Shown: positions 10,371 to 19,706, counted from the first letter of the stretch. The stretch: DNA of 64,000 bases from Aureispira sp. CCB-QB1 (GCF_000724545.1 NZ_JHBV01000019.1:1-64000), one strand, 5' to 3'. Program-made: numbers and translations. The notes: a model not told the origin generated them from the sequence alone.

Positions 10371-10751
10371 TTAGGCAGTTGCAAATATGGCTTTAAAAGC
10401 CGTTTCTAATTTTTGTTGAGAGTGGGTCTGATATCCTAAAAGATAAACCTCGTTTTCAAGGTGCAGTTTCAGGTGTCCCGAACCCTTTACCCGATTAGAG
10501 GTAAAATCTGAGTGGTTCTTTCGAACTTGCTGTATTAGAACCTTTATTTGAGTAAATTGTTCAATATTGAGTAATTTTTGAGCAGCTTTGCCACCGCAAT
10601 AAACTCCACTAGAACTTTGGATAGGAATTACTGGCTTATATTGGATAAACTCTTTTGTAATATAATAAATATTACCAGAACCATCGGCATAAGAATAGAT
10701 AAGATTGGGTGGTGGTACTGGTGCATTGGGGAGTAAAGCATCTAAGTTCAT
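10371..10751 (-). CDS. conserved-looking protein of unknown function
   Basis: I do not recognise this 126-residue soluble protein. It has a proline-rich start (LLPNAPVPPPNLIYSYADGS), a mixed alpha/beta middle and no signal peptide or membrane segment. It is the first gene of a two-gene unit with the HExxH protein, and the 3-nt gap suggests translational coupling and a shared job. The start at 10751 is the only ATG that keeps the hydrophilic N-terminus. Confidence 0.65.
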   Translation of the reverse strand: MNLDALLPNAPVPPPNLIYSYADGSGNIYYITKEFIQYKPVIPIQSSSGVYCGGKAAQKLLNIEQFTQIKVLIQQVRKNHSDFTSNRVKGSGHLKLHLENEVYLLGYQTHSQQKLETAFKAIFATA

Positions 10752-10879
10752 TTTGAGACATGTTAAAAAGGTGTGATAAAATTAAGAGCGATATTGGGCA
10801 ATAAAACTATATTTTTACCATCTTTTGATAGATACTAAGATTTGCTTTTGTACTTTTGTTTGTAATGGGATGTTATTAT

Positions 10880-11210
10880 TAATAGTACTTAGCTGCGTTG
10901 TTACTTCGTAGTTTCCACGAAGTAATGATTAATAGTAGTTCGTTGATTACCTACGGTGCTACTTCGTGGTAGTTCGCTACGCTCATGAGGGCGCAAGCTT
11001 AGTTTTGTTCTTTTTTACCAAAAAGATAAAAAAGAACATTTATATTAGTTTAGCTTCGCTGCTACTTCGTGGTACTTCGTGAGTGCTGCGCAGTTGATAA
11101 TCAAAATTTTAACACAAAACGCAACAAAAGCGCAACTTGCTGATTATCAAGCTGATAAAGTTTAGCTGCGCTGCTACTGCGTGGTTTCAACGAACTATTG
11201 AATTAAGATA
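10880..11210. repeat. dispersed modular intergenic repeat, copy C
   Basis: This long copy contains several inverted and direct modules: TTAGCTGCGTTGTTACTTCG, CTCATGAGGGCGCAAGCTTA, a second TTAGCTTCGCTGCTACTTCG, the 57-bp element at 11094-11150, and GTGGTTTCAACGAACTATTG at the right end. It fills most of the gap between the 126-residue gene and hemF. Confidence 0.9.
11094..11150 (-). repeat. 57-bp element with palindromic ends, copy 1
   Basis: The ends are TTGATAATCA (11094-11103) and TGATTATCAA (11141-11150). Read on the minus strand, the interior closely matches the copy at 46383-46440, sharing for example TTTTGTGTTAAAA. Confidence 0.85.
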
Positions 11211-11289
11211 GCATTAAAAAATAAGTCTACGTTTTGTCGGTAAACTTTTTTTGTCCAATTACTTATGAGTTCTAAAAATACAAAGTTGT

Positions 11290-12222
11290 ATGCCAAATAA
11301 AGAAGAAATTACCAATTGGTTTCAAGGATTACAGGATAGCATTTGCCAAGGGTTAGAAACCTTAGATGGCAAGGGGCAATTTAAGCAAGATCTATGGGAA
11401 CGCCCAGAAGGTGGTGGCGGAAGGACGCGTGTCTTGTCTGAAGGTGCTGTTATTGAAAAAGGAGGTGTTAATTTTTCGGCAGTAGAAGGTAATATGCCTG
11501 CCCAGTTGTTGAAAGTATTAAAAGTAGATGCCAATACTTCTGAGCCGATTACATTTTATGCAACAGGGGTATCAATCGTCTTACATCCTCGTTCTCCTCG
11601 TACTCCTATTATTCACATGAATGTGCGTTACTTTGAAATGAGTGATGGAACATGGTGGTTTGGAGGCGGTATTGATTTGACGCCACATTATGTCGATGAA
11701 AAATTAGCTGGAGCTTTTCATCAGCAATTAAAAACCGTTTGTGATGCGCATGACGCTAGTTATTATCCTGCTTTTAAGCAATGGGCAGACGACTATTTCT
11801 TTATCAAGCATCGAGAGGAGACGCGTGGTATTGGAGGAATCTTTTTTGATCGCCTCAAAGCTACGGATGAGCATACGAAAGCTGATCGTTGGGCATTTGT
11901 ACAGGCTGTCGGAGCAGCCTTTGTAGATTTATATAGCCATCAAGTGCAGGCAACTAGAAATTTATCTTATGGTCAAAATGAATTAGATTGGCAACGATTG
12001 CGTAGAGGTCGTTACGTTGAGTTTAACTTGGTTTGGGATCGAGGAACCAAATTTGGTCTAGAAACAAATGGACGCACGGAATCTATTTTGATGAGCTTGC
12101 CTCCTCAAGCAGATTGGGCATACAGTTATGAACCTACTCCTAATTCCCCAGAAGCACAGACGTTAAATTTGCTTAAAAAAGATATAAACTGGGTTGATAA
12201 ATTACTTGAAACGGCGCATTAA
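11290..12222 (+). CDS. hemF: oxygen-dependent coproporphyrinogen III oxidase
   Basis: The enzyme decarboxylates coproporphyrinogen III to protoporphyrinogen IX with O2 in the cytoplasm, a late step of heme synthesis. The 310 residues match the family length. Characteristic segments are GGGGRTRVLSEGAVIEKGGV near residue 40, HMNVRYFE, WWFGGGIDLTPHY, the segment KHREETRGIGGIFFDRL, and RGRYVEFNLVWDRGTKFGL. The gene stands alone behind a repeat-filled upstream gap. Dependence on oxygen suggests aerobic growth. Confidence 0.97.
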   Translation: MPNKEEITNWFQGLQDSICQGLETLDGKGQFKQDLWERPEGGGGRTRVLSEGAVIEKGGVNFSAVEGNMPAQLLKVLKVDANTSEPITFYATGVSIVLHPRSPRTPIIHMNVRYFEMSDGTWWFGGGIDLTPHYVDEKLAGAFHQQLKTVCDAHDASYYPAFKQWADDYFFIKHREETRGIGGIFFDRLKATDEHTKADRWAFVQAVGAAFVDLYSHQVQATRNLSYGQNELDWQRLRRGRYVEFNLVWDRGTKFGLETNGRTESILMSLPPQADWAYSYEPTPNSPEAQTLNLLKKDINWVDKLLETAH

Positions 12223-12254
12223 GACAATTGATGTTTGATTGTTTTGAGTAAGCG

Positions 12255-12380
12255 GGGATATAGCGAACTGAGCACAGCGAGTTCACGACCAAAGGGAGTA
12301 ACAAAGCGGTCTCATAAAACACCAAGCAGCAGCAGCGCAGCTAACTAAAAGCGCAGTGCTCACGAAGTAATCTATGCAGT
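12255..12380. repeat. dispersed modular intergenic repeat, copy D
   Basis: Modules here include GAGCACAGCGAGTTCACGAC, AAAGGGAGTAACAAAGCG, and GCAGCAGCGCAGCTAACTA. The first two recur at 39560-39610. Confidence 0.88.
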
Positions 12381-12384
12381 ATTA

Positions 12385-13170
12385 CTAATAATAAGTATAT
12401 GATCTAGTGATAACTTCCCCTACATCATTTCCTGTATAGTGAATGCGCTGTATCCAATTGCCGATAGAGTCGTATTCGTAATGATAAGCATACGTTCGTT
12501 TTCTACCCTCGTAGGTGACCATTTTTTCCCGAATAATATCACCATGTTCATTGACTTTAAAGGTAGAATGCGTTGGTGTTTCGTGGCATTTTTCTAAAAT
12601 ATTATTATAATGGTAACTAAATTCTTCTTGGATGTGCCCATTATCATCATAAACCTTTTGAATTTTGCAAGGGACATGCGTTGGATGTTTTTGTTGGCTG
12701 TAAACGATTTCTGTTGTATTTCCAGCAGTGTTGGTTTCTAAATCAATATGAAAATTAATAGAGCTATCAATAAGTATAGAAGTGATGGATTTTTGGATGC
12801 CGTTGGGAGCTAATTTATAGAGCCAGTAAGCTTGGGGTTGTTCGTGCTTGCTGTAGAGTTCTCTTACTTCATCAATCCAAACGGAATCACCTTTATAGCT
12901 GTATTTCATCCACAAAATATCGTTGGGACCCATGTAAATAGCTGATTTGTTAATCAGCCCTTTGGGGGTAAAGCGAATGAAACTTTTTTTGCCATTTTGT
13001 TTTAATTGTAAATCTCTAAAAGTAGGGTATTTGACTTCGTCAATTTGTTGTATTTGTCCTTTTAAGTTCATGCGGTGCCAATCATTGAATTGTTTTGATT
13101 CTTTGGAACAACTCAAAAAAGAATGACCCAATACAATAAAAAGTAAGATAAACCAAACGTTAATTCTCAT
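12385..13170 (-). CDS. lipoprotein with YD-like repeats
   Basis: This 261-residue protein has a lipoprotein signal peptide with lipobox FLSC (Cys21). Its second half has beta-hairpin patterns such as VYDDNGHIQEEFSYHYN, VNEHGDIIREKMVTY and YEYDSIGNWIQRIHY, reminiscent of the YD/RHS-type repeats seen in many Bacteroidota lipoproteins of unknown role. It is probably attached to the outer membrane. It has no operon partner and reads toward hemF. Confidence 0.75.
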   Translation of the reverse strand: MRINVWFILLFIVLGHSFLSCSKESKQFNDWHRMNLKGQIQQIDEVKYPTFRDLQLKQNGKKSFIRFTPKGLINKSAIYMGPNDILWMKYSYKGDSVWIDEVRELYSKHEQPQAYWLYKLAPNGIQKSITSILIDSSINFHIDLETNTAGNTTEIVYSQQKHPTHVPCKIQKVYDDNGHIQEEFSYHYNNILEKCHETPTHSTFKVNEHGDIIREKMVTYEGRKRTYAYHYEYDSIGNWIQRIHYTGNDVGEVITRSYTYY

Positions 13171-13339
13171 TATGTGCTTGTTCTAATTTATAGTACTTCG
13201 TGCAAAAAACGGCGAAGTATTCATTTAAAAAATACATGATCTTTGGGAATTCAATCCTATGATTAACAGTGAAGTGGTTTAAAATTAAGTAACCATCAAC
13301 TATACAATCAATTTTTACGTTACTTTGCTTTGCGTTGGA

Positions 13340-13365
13340 TTTTAGTAGCAGCGCAGCTAACTATT
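13340..13365. repeat. short fragment of the dispersed intergenic repeat
   Basis: Only the core module AGTAGCAGCGCAGCTAACTA is present, in the gap between two divergent genes. The rest of this roughly 430-nt gap holds nothing else I can support. Confidence 0.75.
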
Positions 13366-13601
13366 GTTAAACAACTTCAATACAAAATTAAGGAATCTTG
13401 ACTTTGGATGCGTAAATTAGAGGCGCTTTTTTGAGTCTAAAAGCAAAACCAAAAATTACGAATGTTCTTGCAAATTTGGACATATACCAAGTTGATGTCC
13501 CTCTTCGTTTTTAGTTGAAAGTATAACAACCTATTTTATATGACTTATAAAGGAATTGAACCACTTTTGTTATCGTGTATAAGCATTGTATCTCTATTTT
13601 T

Positions 13602-14669
13602 ATGAAAATACATAATTACCTCTTTATCGTGTTGTTGTTATTAAGTACAGGAGAATCCTTACTTGCTTGTAACACAAGTGAACACCACTCTGTTTCCAAT
13701 CACTATAACCATGCTCAAAAAATATTTGAAGGAAAAATACTAAAGGTTGGGAAATTAAAACAACGCAACTTTTCTTTTGTCTATAAAGAGACAGGGATTC
13801 GGAGTATTTTTATAAAAGTAGAAGTGACTAAAAATCTAAAAAATACAACCGTCAAAGAACAGTTGATTATTGGCGTAATGCCTGGACTGTATCGTGACTT
13901 TGAGCTTGGAGAGACTTATCTAATTTACGCTAACGCAAAGAAGGGGTATGATTTTTTGATATGTGAAAATGGCTTTTCCTTAAAGAATGAAGAAGCAATG
14001 CATTTACACGCATTTTTGTGGACAATTCCAGTTGAACACACTGGATATTTGGTCGAGTACGATACTGCGGGAAGAAAATGGGCAGAAGGAAAGCTAGAAA
14101 ATGGTTTGCCTGTAGGAGAGTGGAAGTACTATGCTAAAAGTGGGGAATTGCAAATAAAAGGAAGTTATCAGCACGGCGAGGAAACAGGACAATGGATTTA
14201 TTATTACCATACTATTGACGATACTTATGCTATTTTGAGCCAGATAGTTTCAGGAGCTTATTATCAAAAAACAGGTACTTATCAACTGTTGCGGTTGGAT
14301 AGTAATCAAACAGGAATGTATAAAAATAAATTGACCTATACTGTTGGAGAGGATACATTGACAGAGTCATTTTATTATAAGCATCGAATTATTGCTAAAC
14401 AAGTATGGTATCAGAATGGTTGGCGCAATGGCATTGAGCAACGCTTTGACGAACAGGGGAGATGTATTAGTTATTATCAATTTAAGGACGATGCTCTAGA
14501 AGGCGAATACTGGGAAACCCAAGTAATTAGAGGAGCTGAAAACGTACATTTGAGAGTCGAGGGCTATTATCGGAAAGACAAAAAATACCACGAACGGCAT
14601 TTGTATTATGAAAATGATGTTTTATCCAAAACTAAAGAAATTTTAAGAGATGGAAAGGTCTTGCCATAG
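13602..14669 (+). CDS. exported NTR-like plus MORN_2-repeat (YwqK-type) protein
   Basis: The start at 13602 gives a signal peptide ending LLAC (Cys23, possibly lipidated). A GTG nine codons upstream is less likely. Residues 23-145 resemble the TIMP/netrin (NTR-like) fold, with FEGKILKVGKL, VTKNLKNTTVKEQ, YLIYANAK and LICENGFSLKN. Residues 150-355 hold MORN_2-type beta-hairpin repeats such as WAEGKLENGLPVGEWKYY, SYQHGEETGQWIYYY and WRNGIEQRFDEQG, as in YwqK-family proteins. Such repeats are common on Bacteroidota surfaces, and their function is not established. The gene converges on the reverse-strand unknown operon. Confidence 0.75.
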   Translation: MKIHNYLFIVLLLLSTGESLLACNTSEHHSVSNHYNHAQKIFEGKILKVGKLKQRNFSFVYKETGIRSIFIKVEVTKNLKNTTVKEQLIIGVMPGLYRDFELGETYLIYANAKKGYDFLICENGFSLKNEEAMHLHAFLWTIPVEHTGYLVEYDTAGRKWAEGKLENGLPVGEWKYYAKSGELQIKGSYQHGEETGQWIYYYHTIDDTYAILSQIVSGAYYQKTGTYQLLRLDSNQTGMYKNKLTYTVGEDTLTESFYYKHRIIAKQVWYQNGWRNGIEQRFDEQGRCISYYQFKDDALEGEYWETQVIRGAENVHLRVEGYYRKDKKYHERHLYYENDVLSKTKEILRDGKVLP

Positions 14670-14677
14670 ATACAAAC

Positions 14678-14706
14678 GCCTCCAAAAGCTGAGCGCTCTT
14701 GGAGGC
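14678..14706. terminator. hairpin between convergent genes
   Basis: GCCTCCAA (14678-14685) pairs with TTGGAGGC (14699-14706). There is no strong T-run on either side, so it would be a weak bidirectional terminator. Confidence 0.45.
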
Positions 14707-14740
14707 AACATGTCATTTGAAAGGATTGAAAAGTATAGTA

Positions 14741-17464
14741 CTAATTTGACTTCAACGCTTGTTTTAAATGTTCTTGCATATAAGCTCTTACTGTTAAAAA
14801 CCTAGCGGTATCCAAATCCTGATTTCCAATTAAATAATTCATACAAGCTTTAAATTTACCCATGTCCCCCCATGGCATAGGATGTTCTAAAAGAGGCGGA
14901 ATATTAGGCGTTTCATCTTTGCTTCTAAATTGAGGATTGGCTTCTTTTTGTGTGGTTAGCAATTCTTTGACCACCTTATTCTCCAAAATGCCACATTTAT
15001 CTAAGGTTTCATACGCCTCATCCTTTAGTAAAGTACTAACATCATCAACAGTCGTATTGTAGATGTCTCCAACAATATTTTGAGCCGCTTCTGTTCTTGA
15101 TTTGCCTAGTGTACCTCTCATTCTTTTCCAAAGATTATTCGCCAGCATACGAGTTTTTTGACAGAAGCCCATGAGCCCATTAATCGCTCCGATAGCACTA
15201 GCAACAGCCTGTGTGACACCAATAGGAATCAAGGTCAATACCCAAGACAAGTAGTTGAGTACCTTAGCACAAAAATCAATAATCTTATTAAAGAAAAGAC
15301 GGATCATTTTTTTTGCAGCACGGCTATAGTTGTGAATTCTTGTTAGCAATGTTTCCTTCTGTTGTTGAAACTTCAATAATGTTTGCTGGCTTCCATTTCC
15401 TTCCGAAAGGAGGCGTTGTTCATGCAAAACAGAATTGCTAACAGGGTTCAATTTTATTTCAAGGTCATTGATGATTTTTTTATACCTTTTTCTAGCATCC
15501 CAAGCGTCTCGAATTTCTTGAACTAAGGTAATAAATCCGTTGACCAAAGGAACCTTTTTGTACCAAGGAGCATCCCCAGATTTGATGGCTTCATAAGCTT
15601 CGTAGGTATCTTTTCCCATATCCACTGCTTGAGCGAGGACGCCTGATGCTGTGCAAAAATTAGAAAGGCTACTGTTCAAACTGCCCCAATCTACCATATC
15701 TTTAAAGTCGCCCAAGTAGTTATTTTCAGCTTTGAGCATTTTGGCTGCATTTTTTAGACCAGCTAAGTCTTTTGCCAAAGCTGTTGAACCAGCAAAAAAG
15801 TCAAATTTATCATAGTAATCTAAAGCATATTTTGTTTTAGACCATCTTTCCTTTCCAATAACGTTTATCCAAGAATTGAGTAATTTTTGGCATTCTACAT
15901 GAATTCCTGATTCCAAAATATTAATACCATAAGTAACTTGAAACAACTCTACTAGCGCATCGGTTTGCTTTTCTATTTCAGTAATTAAGGCATCATTTTT
16001 TAATTTCTTTTTGGCACTTTTAATATTTAAAATCAAGCGATCCACGGTTTTTTTCATACGCCCATCGTTGATAAAATACTTGTACCAAGCGTCTTCGTAT
16101 TTCTTGCGAAAATCAGGGGAGGAGCCTACTGTTATCATTGCCGTTGGAAAATCCAATAAAAACTTGTTGAGATGCAAATGATTCATAAACTCAATCTTAT
16201 TAGGCTTGAACGCCTCCATCGTCTCTGCTTTCTCTTTTTTAGCCCCTGTTGTATCGGGCGAAGTCATAATTGAATCAGGAACCAAGGCTGTTTGAGGCAT
16301 CGTGATGTCATTCCAACTAATTGGGCTAAGCGTATCCAAGGCTTCTTGCTCTAAGGGATAATCTTCGTATTGTTTAGACTTCAACAATGACTTTAAATTA
16401 TCAAGATCAAAAGCAATATTTTTGATGGCTTGCACGACCGCCTTTTGAGTGCCTTTATCCTTATCTTCAGTGCTTAGGTTATCTACGTTGTCAAATAACA
16501 TTTTAGGACTAACACAAGTTTTTCCATATTCCAAGCTTTGGGTATAGGTTATGGTACGTTCTTGGGCAGCAGTTAAGTATTTTTCCAAAAGCTTTTCGGA
16601 AGCCAACAAAGCGTCAAGCTCATTAGCTGTCACCTGTCCTTTGACATAAGCAGTATACTCCAATTCACTTTGCAATCCTCCTTTGAATAAATCTACCAAC
16701 GTATCATTGATAGATGCAATTAAATGATTTCTGTAACCAACCAACCACTCTTTTTGACGCTGTATACGAATAATTCTTTTTTGTTTTTCTTCTTCTACAC
16801 GTTTCTTTAGGAGCAATTCAAGTTCTTTAGTATCAATTGTGTTTTCTTGAACATTGTCATCCAATTCATCGGTTGGTTCATCTTCAGGAAGATCGTCAAT
16901 AACCTCAACTGTCTCGATAACTTTTTCTTTAGGTTCAGGCTTGGTAGTATACCCTAGTTGCTTTATTCTTTTAACTAGAAGTTTGCGGTATATCTTTAAA
17001 AGGTTAGCATCTTCGATTCCTGTCAGTGCCTTGAATTGTTCTAGCAACTCTGTCATGGTATGCTTAAAAGCAATAATAGAGAGAGTTGAATCGATAGCGG
17101 TAAAGGCTTTTCTGCGTTCAAGCAAAGCCATATTGTAAGCCATTTTTAACTCATCTAGTCTACGGTTTAGTTTAGTAGAGACTTTTTTAGGAGCATAACA
17201 TTCTCGTCGGATTGTTTCATAATGTGTTTGAAAACGATCTCTATAATCCTTATCAGGGGTTTCGAAATTGCCCTTATAAGGGTCTAAAATATGCTTGTTA
17301 AAAATAGTATGTGTTTGGCAACTTAGAATTATTTTTTCAAGTTCAGTTTTCCAAAGCAAATCTTGTTCATTAAGTTTTTTGGAAGCCTTGATTTTTTTTG
17401 CCTTTTTATTTTTGTATTTATTACTATTATTGTTGATGTTAGAACTTCTACTTTTACGAGGCAT
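14741..17464 (-). CDS. large helical protein of unknown function, last gene of a three-gene unit
   Basis: I do not recognise this 907-residue protein. It begins with a Lys/Ser/Asn-rich stretch (MPRKSRSSNINNNSNKYKNK), has no signal peptide, and is almost wholly helical. There is a charged segment near residues 185-255 (EPKEKVIETVEVIDDLPEDE and later VEEEKQKRIIRIQRQKEW). About residues 734-768 form the only hydrophobic patch (YLSWVLTLIPIGVTQAVASA and beyond), long enough for one membrane pass or a helical hairpin. A start at 17515 is also open but adds 17 unlikely residues. The gene follows the 136-residue gene after 101 nt. It could be a membrane-active cargo or a structural protein; there is no direct evidence for either. 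Confidence 0.6.
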   Translation of the reverse strand: MPRKSRSSNINNNSNKYKNKKAKKIKASKKLNEQDLLWKTELEKIILSCQTHTIFNKHILDPYKGNFETPDKDYRDRFQTHYETIRRECYAPKKVSTKLNRRLDELKMAYNMALLERRKAFTAIDSTLSIIAFKHTMTELLEQFKALTGIEDANLLKIYRKLLVKRIKQLGYTTKPEPKEKVIETVEVIDDLPEDEPTDELDDNVQENTIDTKELELLLKKRVEEEKQKRIIRIQRQKEWLVGYRNHLIASINDTLVDLFKGGLQSELEYTAYVKGQVTANELDALLASEKLLEKYLTAAQERTITYTQSLEYGKTCVSPKMLFDNVDNLSTEDKDKGTQKAVVQAIKNIAFDLDNLKSLLKSKQYEDYPLEQEALDTLSPISWNDITMPQTALVPDSIMTSPDTTGAKKEKAETMEAFKPNKIEFMNHLHLNKFLLDFPTAMITVGSSPDFRKKYEDAWYKYFINDGRMKKTVDRLILNIKSAKKKLKNDALITEIEKQTDALVELFQVTYGINILESGIHVECQKLLNSWINVIGKERWSKTKYALDYYDKFDFFAGSTALAKDLAGLKNAAKMLKAENNYLGDFKDMVDWGSLNSSLSNFCTASGVLAQAVDMGKDTYEAYEAIKSGDAPWYKKVPLVNGFITLVQEIRDAWDARKRYKKIINDLEIKLNPVSNSVLHEQRLLSEGNGSQQTLLKFQQQKETLLTRIHNYSRAAKKMIRLFFNKIIDFCAKVLNYLSWVLTLIPIGVTQAVASAIGAINGLMGFCQKTRMLANNLWKRMRGTLGKSRTEAAQNIVGDIYNTTVDDVSTLLKDEAYETLDKCGILENKVVKELLTTQKEANPQFRSKDETPNIPPLLEHPMPWGDMGKFKACMNYLIGNQDLDTARFLTVRAYMQEHLKQALKSN

Positions 17465-17565
17465 GATAGTTATATTTGTAATAAGATGATGGATTGACTT
17501 TTCACCAATAAGCATCTTAGTTTTTTTGAAAAATAATGAATAGAAAGAGAGGAGGTAGGGCAGTG

Positions 17566-17976
17566 CTAGACTTCAAAACTTTGTAAGTGTTGATCCAACT
17601 CTTCTTCAAGTAAGGGGACAGAGGAAGAGGTTAAGAAGTAAAAATCTAAATCTTCCAAATCCTCATAAGAAGCTTTTTCTAATGCTTGGTCAATGGCATC
17701 AATGACCTTCTGAACAAGCTGAACCGCTTTTTGAGCATAACTCTCAAAATCTTTGACCAAGTCAGTTTTGTTTTGTTCTTTCATCGTATCAATTACCTTT
17801 TGGCGACTGGTATCAATTGGCTTCATTTGGACGACTCCATCTTCTGCTTCGCCAAGAGCATTAACAATAGCATCTATAAAAAAGCTTAATTGTTCGTAAA
17901 TTAATTTTGCTACTTGGTTAGAACTAGAATCTTCTAGCATTTTTCGCATTTTTTCTTGCGCTACATATGTTGGCAT
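17566..17976 (-). CDS. small acidic helical protein of unknown function
   Basis: The 136-residue product is acidic and predicted to be fully helical (MPTYVAQEKMRKMLEDSSSN, then amphipathic heptads such as AVQLVQKVIDAIDQALEKAS), with no signal or membrane segment. It lies between two larger genes of the same strand (gaps of 51 and 101 nt), so it is probably part of one transcript. Its size and helical nature would suit a chaperone or adaptor for a neighbouring large protein, but this is inference. Confidence 0.6.
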   Translation of the reverse strand: MPTYVAQEKMRKMLEDSSSNQVAKLIYEQLSFFIDAIVNALGEAEDGVVQMKPIDTSRQKVIDTMKEQNKTDLVKDFESYAQKAVQLVQKVIDAIDQALEKASYEDLEDLDFYFLTSSSVPLLEEELDQHLQSFEV

Positions 17977-18027
17977 AACTGTGTTTTTTTATAGTAATTT
18001 AAAAGAGAGCATTAGGGTAGGATACAA

Positions 18028-19512
18028 CTAAAAGATCGAAACGGAAGCACTGTTTTGCGCCAAATTGTTAGTTAAGTTTTCAACTTTACTAAAGATCGTT
18101 TGTCGCAGCTTTAAATCCTCGGTAGCAAGGAAATCGACTTCCAATTGTGCCAATTCTTTGGCAATTGTTTCAATAGTTTTTATTCTTGCTGCCATCGTCT
18201 CTTTGAGTTTAACAATGCCGCTTCGAATGACCGTCATTTGTTGAGAAATTTCAACAGGATTACCTATTTTTAGAATTTTAGAAGCTTCTAACATCCCCTT
18301 AGCCTGTGCCTCTACAGTTTGTTGAAATTGTTTGACGGTTGCTTTCATTTCAACCATATCGTTGGCTAAAATATCATTGAAACTCTCTGTTGTTTGTGTT
18401 TGTTGGGAAAAGGCAAACCACAAGTCATCCAGTTCTAATTGAAATTTTTCTGTAATAGTAGAAGGGCTTTCCAACAACGATTGCATTTCGTCAAATTGGT
18501 CGTTATCTTTTTGAAGCAAAATCTGAAGTTGTTTTCGGATACGCTTAAAACGATTCATCAAATCAACATTCTCTTTGAGAATTGTTTTAAAACTAGGTTG
18601 CACCCGAATTTCTTGGCAAACAGCCATAAGTTGAAGTAGTTCGGACAAAGAGTCGTCCTTTGATGTTTTAAGGTTATTTTCTAAATCCGTTAAGCGACGA
18701 TCTAATATTTCTTTGGAAGAGTTAGCGTCTGTATCCGTATTAGTTTCGGATTGCTTTTTGACAAGGTTATATTTTAACAACCATTCTTTAAACGTACTTT
18801 TTAAGTTGTCATTTTCAGGTTGTTTTGCCAAGACCTGTTTGAATTTTGCCAAAACTTTGCCCCATGCCATTAGATTATCAGAAGTAGGAGTTAGTTTGTG
18901 GTCATTTTCTGCATTTTCTAAGCGCTGAATAAGTTGCTCTAGAATACTCAATTTAGGACTACTAGACGTTGGCGTTTCTATCTGAGTTGTCTCTTCCGAA
19001 GTTGGTTCCTCTGGTTTGATTCCTGTTGCCATTTCAAACTTTAAATTGGTAGGTTTTCCAACCTTGTTAAGCCATTTGATAACAGGAGCCATTTTCATTT
19101 TGCACGCAGGCAATATTTCTATGCCCAAGATAAGCGTATTGTTTTCCTTTTTGCCTTCATAGACAAATCGACAAGTTGCAATTTCTTTGGTTCCTTTTTT
19201 TACAAATTTGTCAATATTTTTTAGAGCACTTTTAAACAGACCTGCTTTGCTTTCGGAAAGTAATAGACAGACATCATTGGCTATTGTGTCGCTCATCGTT
19301 GTTGCTCCCAAAACAATTACAGCAGTAACACTTGTTCCTACGGCTTCGGTCTCATTTTCTCTCAATGCATTGGATAAAACTTTTAAATTATTTTTTAAGT
19401 TGGTTTGAAATATTCCTCCTTTTTGGTCGGTAGCTAATTTTTTACTTCCCGAACTAAGAGGAACAATTTGGACAGGTTTTATTTTGGTGATAATAGGTAT
19501 GCCTGTGATCAT
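18028..19512 (-). CDS. coiled-coil-rich protein of unknown function, first gene of the unit
   Basis: From the ATG at 19512 the protein has 494 residues. A start at 19545 adds 11 residues and cannot be excluded. The N-terminal 160 residues are mixed alpha/beta with hydrophobic strands (VTAVIVLGATTMSDTIAND, TLILGIEILPACKMKMAPVI). A Thr/Ser/Glu-rich linker follows (about 165-185), and the remainder is long amphipathic helix, probably coiled coil (KQFQQTVEAQAKGMLEASKI). There is no signal peptide. I do not recognise a family. With the two downstream genes it forms an apparent operon read away from the esterase gene. Confidence 0.6.
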   Translation of the reverse strand: MITGIPIITKIKPVQIVPLSSGSKKLATDQKGGIFQTNLKNNLKVLSNALRENETEAVGTSVTAVIVLGATTMSDTIANDVCLLLSESKAGLFKSALKNIDKFVKKGTKEIATCRFVYEGKKENNTLILGIEILPACKMKMAPVIKWLNKVGKPTNLKFEMATGIKPEEPTSEETTQIETPTSSSPKLSILEQLIQRLENAENDHKLTPTSDNLMAWGKVLAKFKQVLAKQPENDNLKSTFKEWLLKYNLVKKQSETNTDTDANSSKEILDRRLTDLENNLKTSKDDSLSELLQLMAVCQEIRVQPSFKTILKENVDLMNRFKRIRKQLQILLQKDNDQFDEMQSLLESPSTITEKFQLELDDLWFAFSQQTQTTESFNDILANDMVEMKATVKQFQQTVEAQAKGMLEASKILKIGNPVEISQQMTVIRSGIVKLKETMAARIKTIETIAKELAQLEVDFLATEDLKLRQTIFSKVENLTNNLAQNSASVSIF

Positions 19513-19647
19513 GATTATTGTGTTTTTTAGATACTTTATAAACATTGAATTTGCTAGTAAGTCGACAAATAAATGGTACCTCCCTATTGCGATTAAAAAT
19601 TTTTTTAAAAAACACTTTTATCCTTGTCAATTCATCACAAAAAAACG

Positions 19648-19665
19648 CCACTTTATCCCAAGTGG
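19648..19665 (-). promoter_or_regulatory. terminator-like hairpin in the leader of the unknown operon
   Basis: CCACTT (19648-19653) and AAGTGG (19660-19665) form a 6-bp stem with a 6-nt loop. On the minus strand this is followed by CG and a T-run, so it could end or attenuate transcription entering the 494-residue gene, if the promoter lies further right. The stem is short, so chance is possible. Confidence 0.3.
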
Positions 19666-19698
19666 TTTTATATGAGGTTTTTAACTGAATTGTAATTT

Positions 19699-19706
19699 TA
19701 CCTTTG
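19699..19706 (+). promoter_or_regulatory. candidate -7 box of the esterase gene
   Basis: TACCTTTG fits the Bacteroidota -7 consensus TAnnTTTG exactly and lies 33 nt before the ATG at 19739. No clear TTG is present at -33, only a T-run near 19678. Confidence 0.4.

Noticed and set aside
14741-19512. Assignment of the three-gene operon to an extracellular contractile injection system or toxin-delivery locus
   Set aside because: No sheath, tube, baseplate or AAA+ gene is in the window, and similarity to known cargo cannot be shown by eye. It is kept only as a hypothesis.
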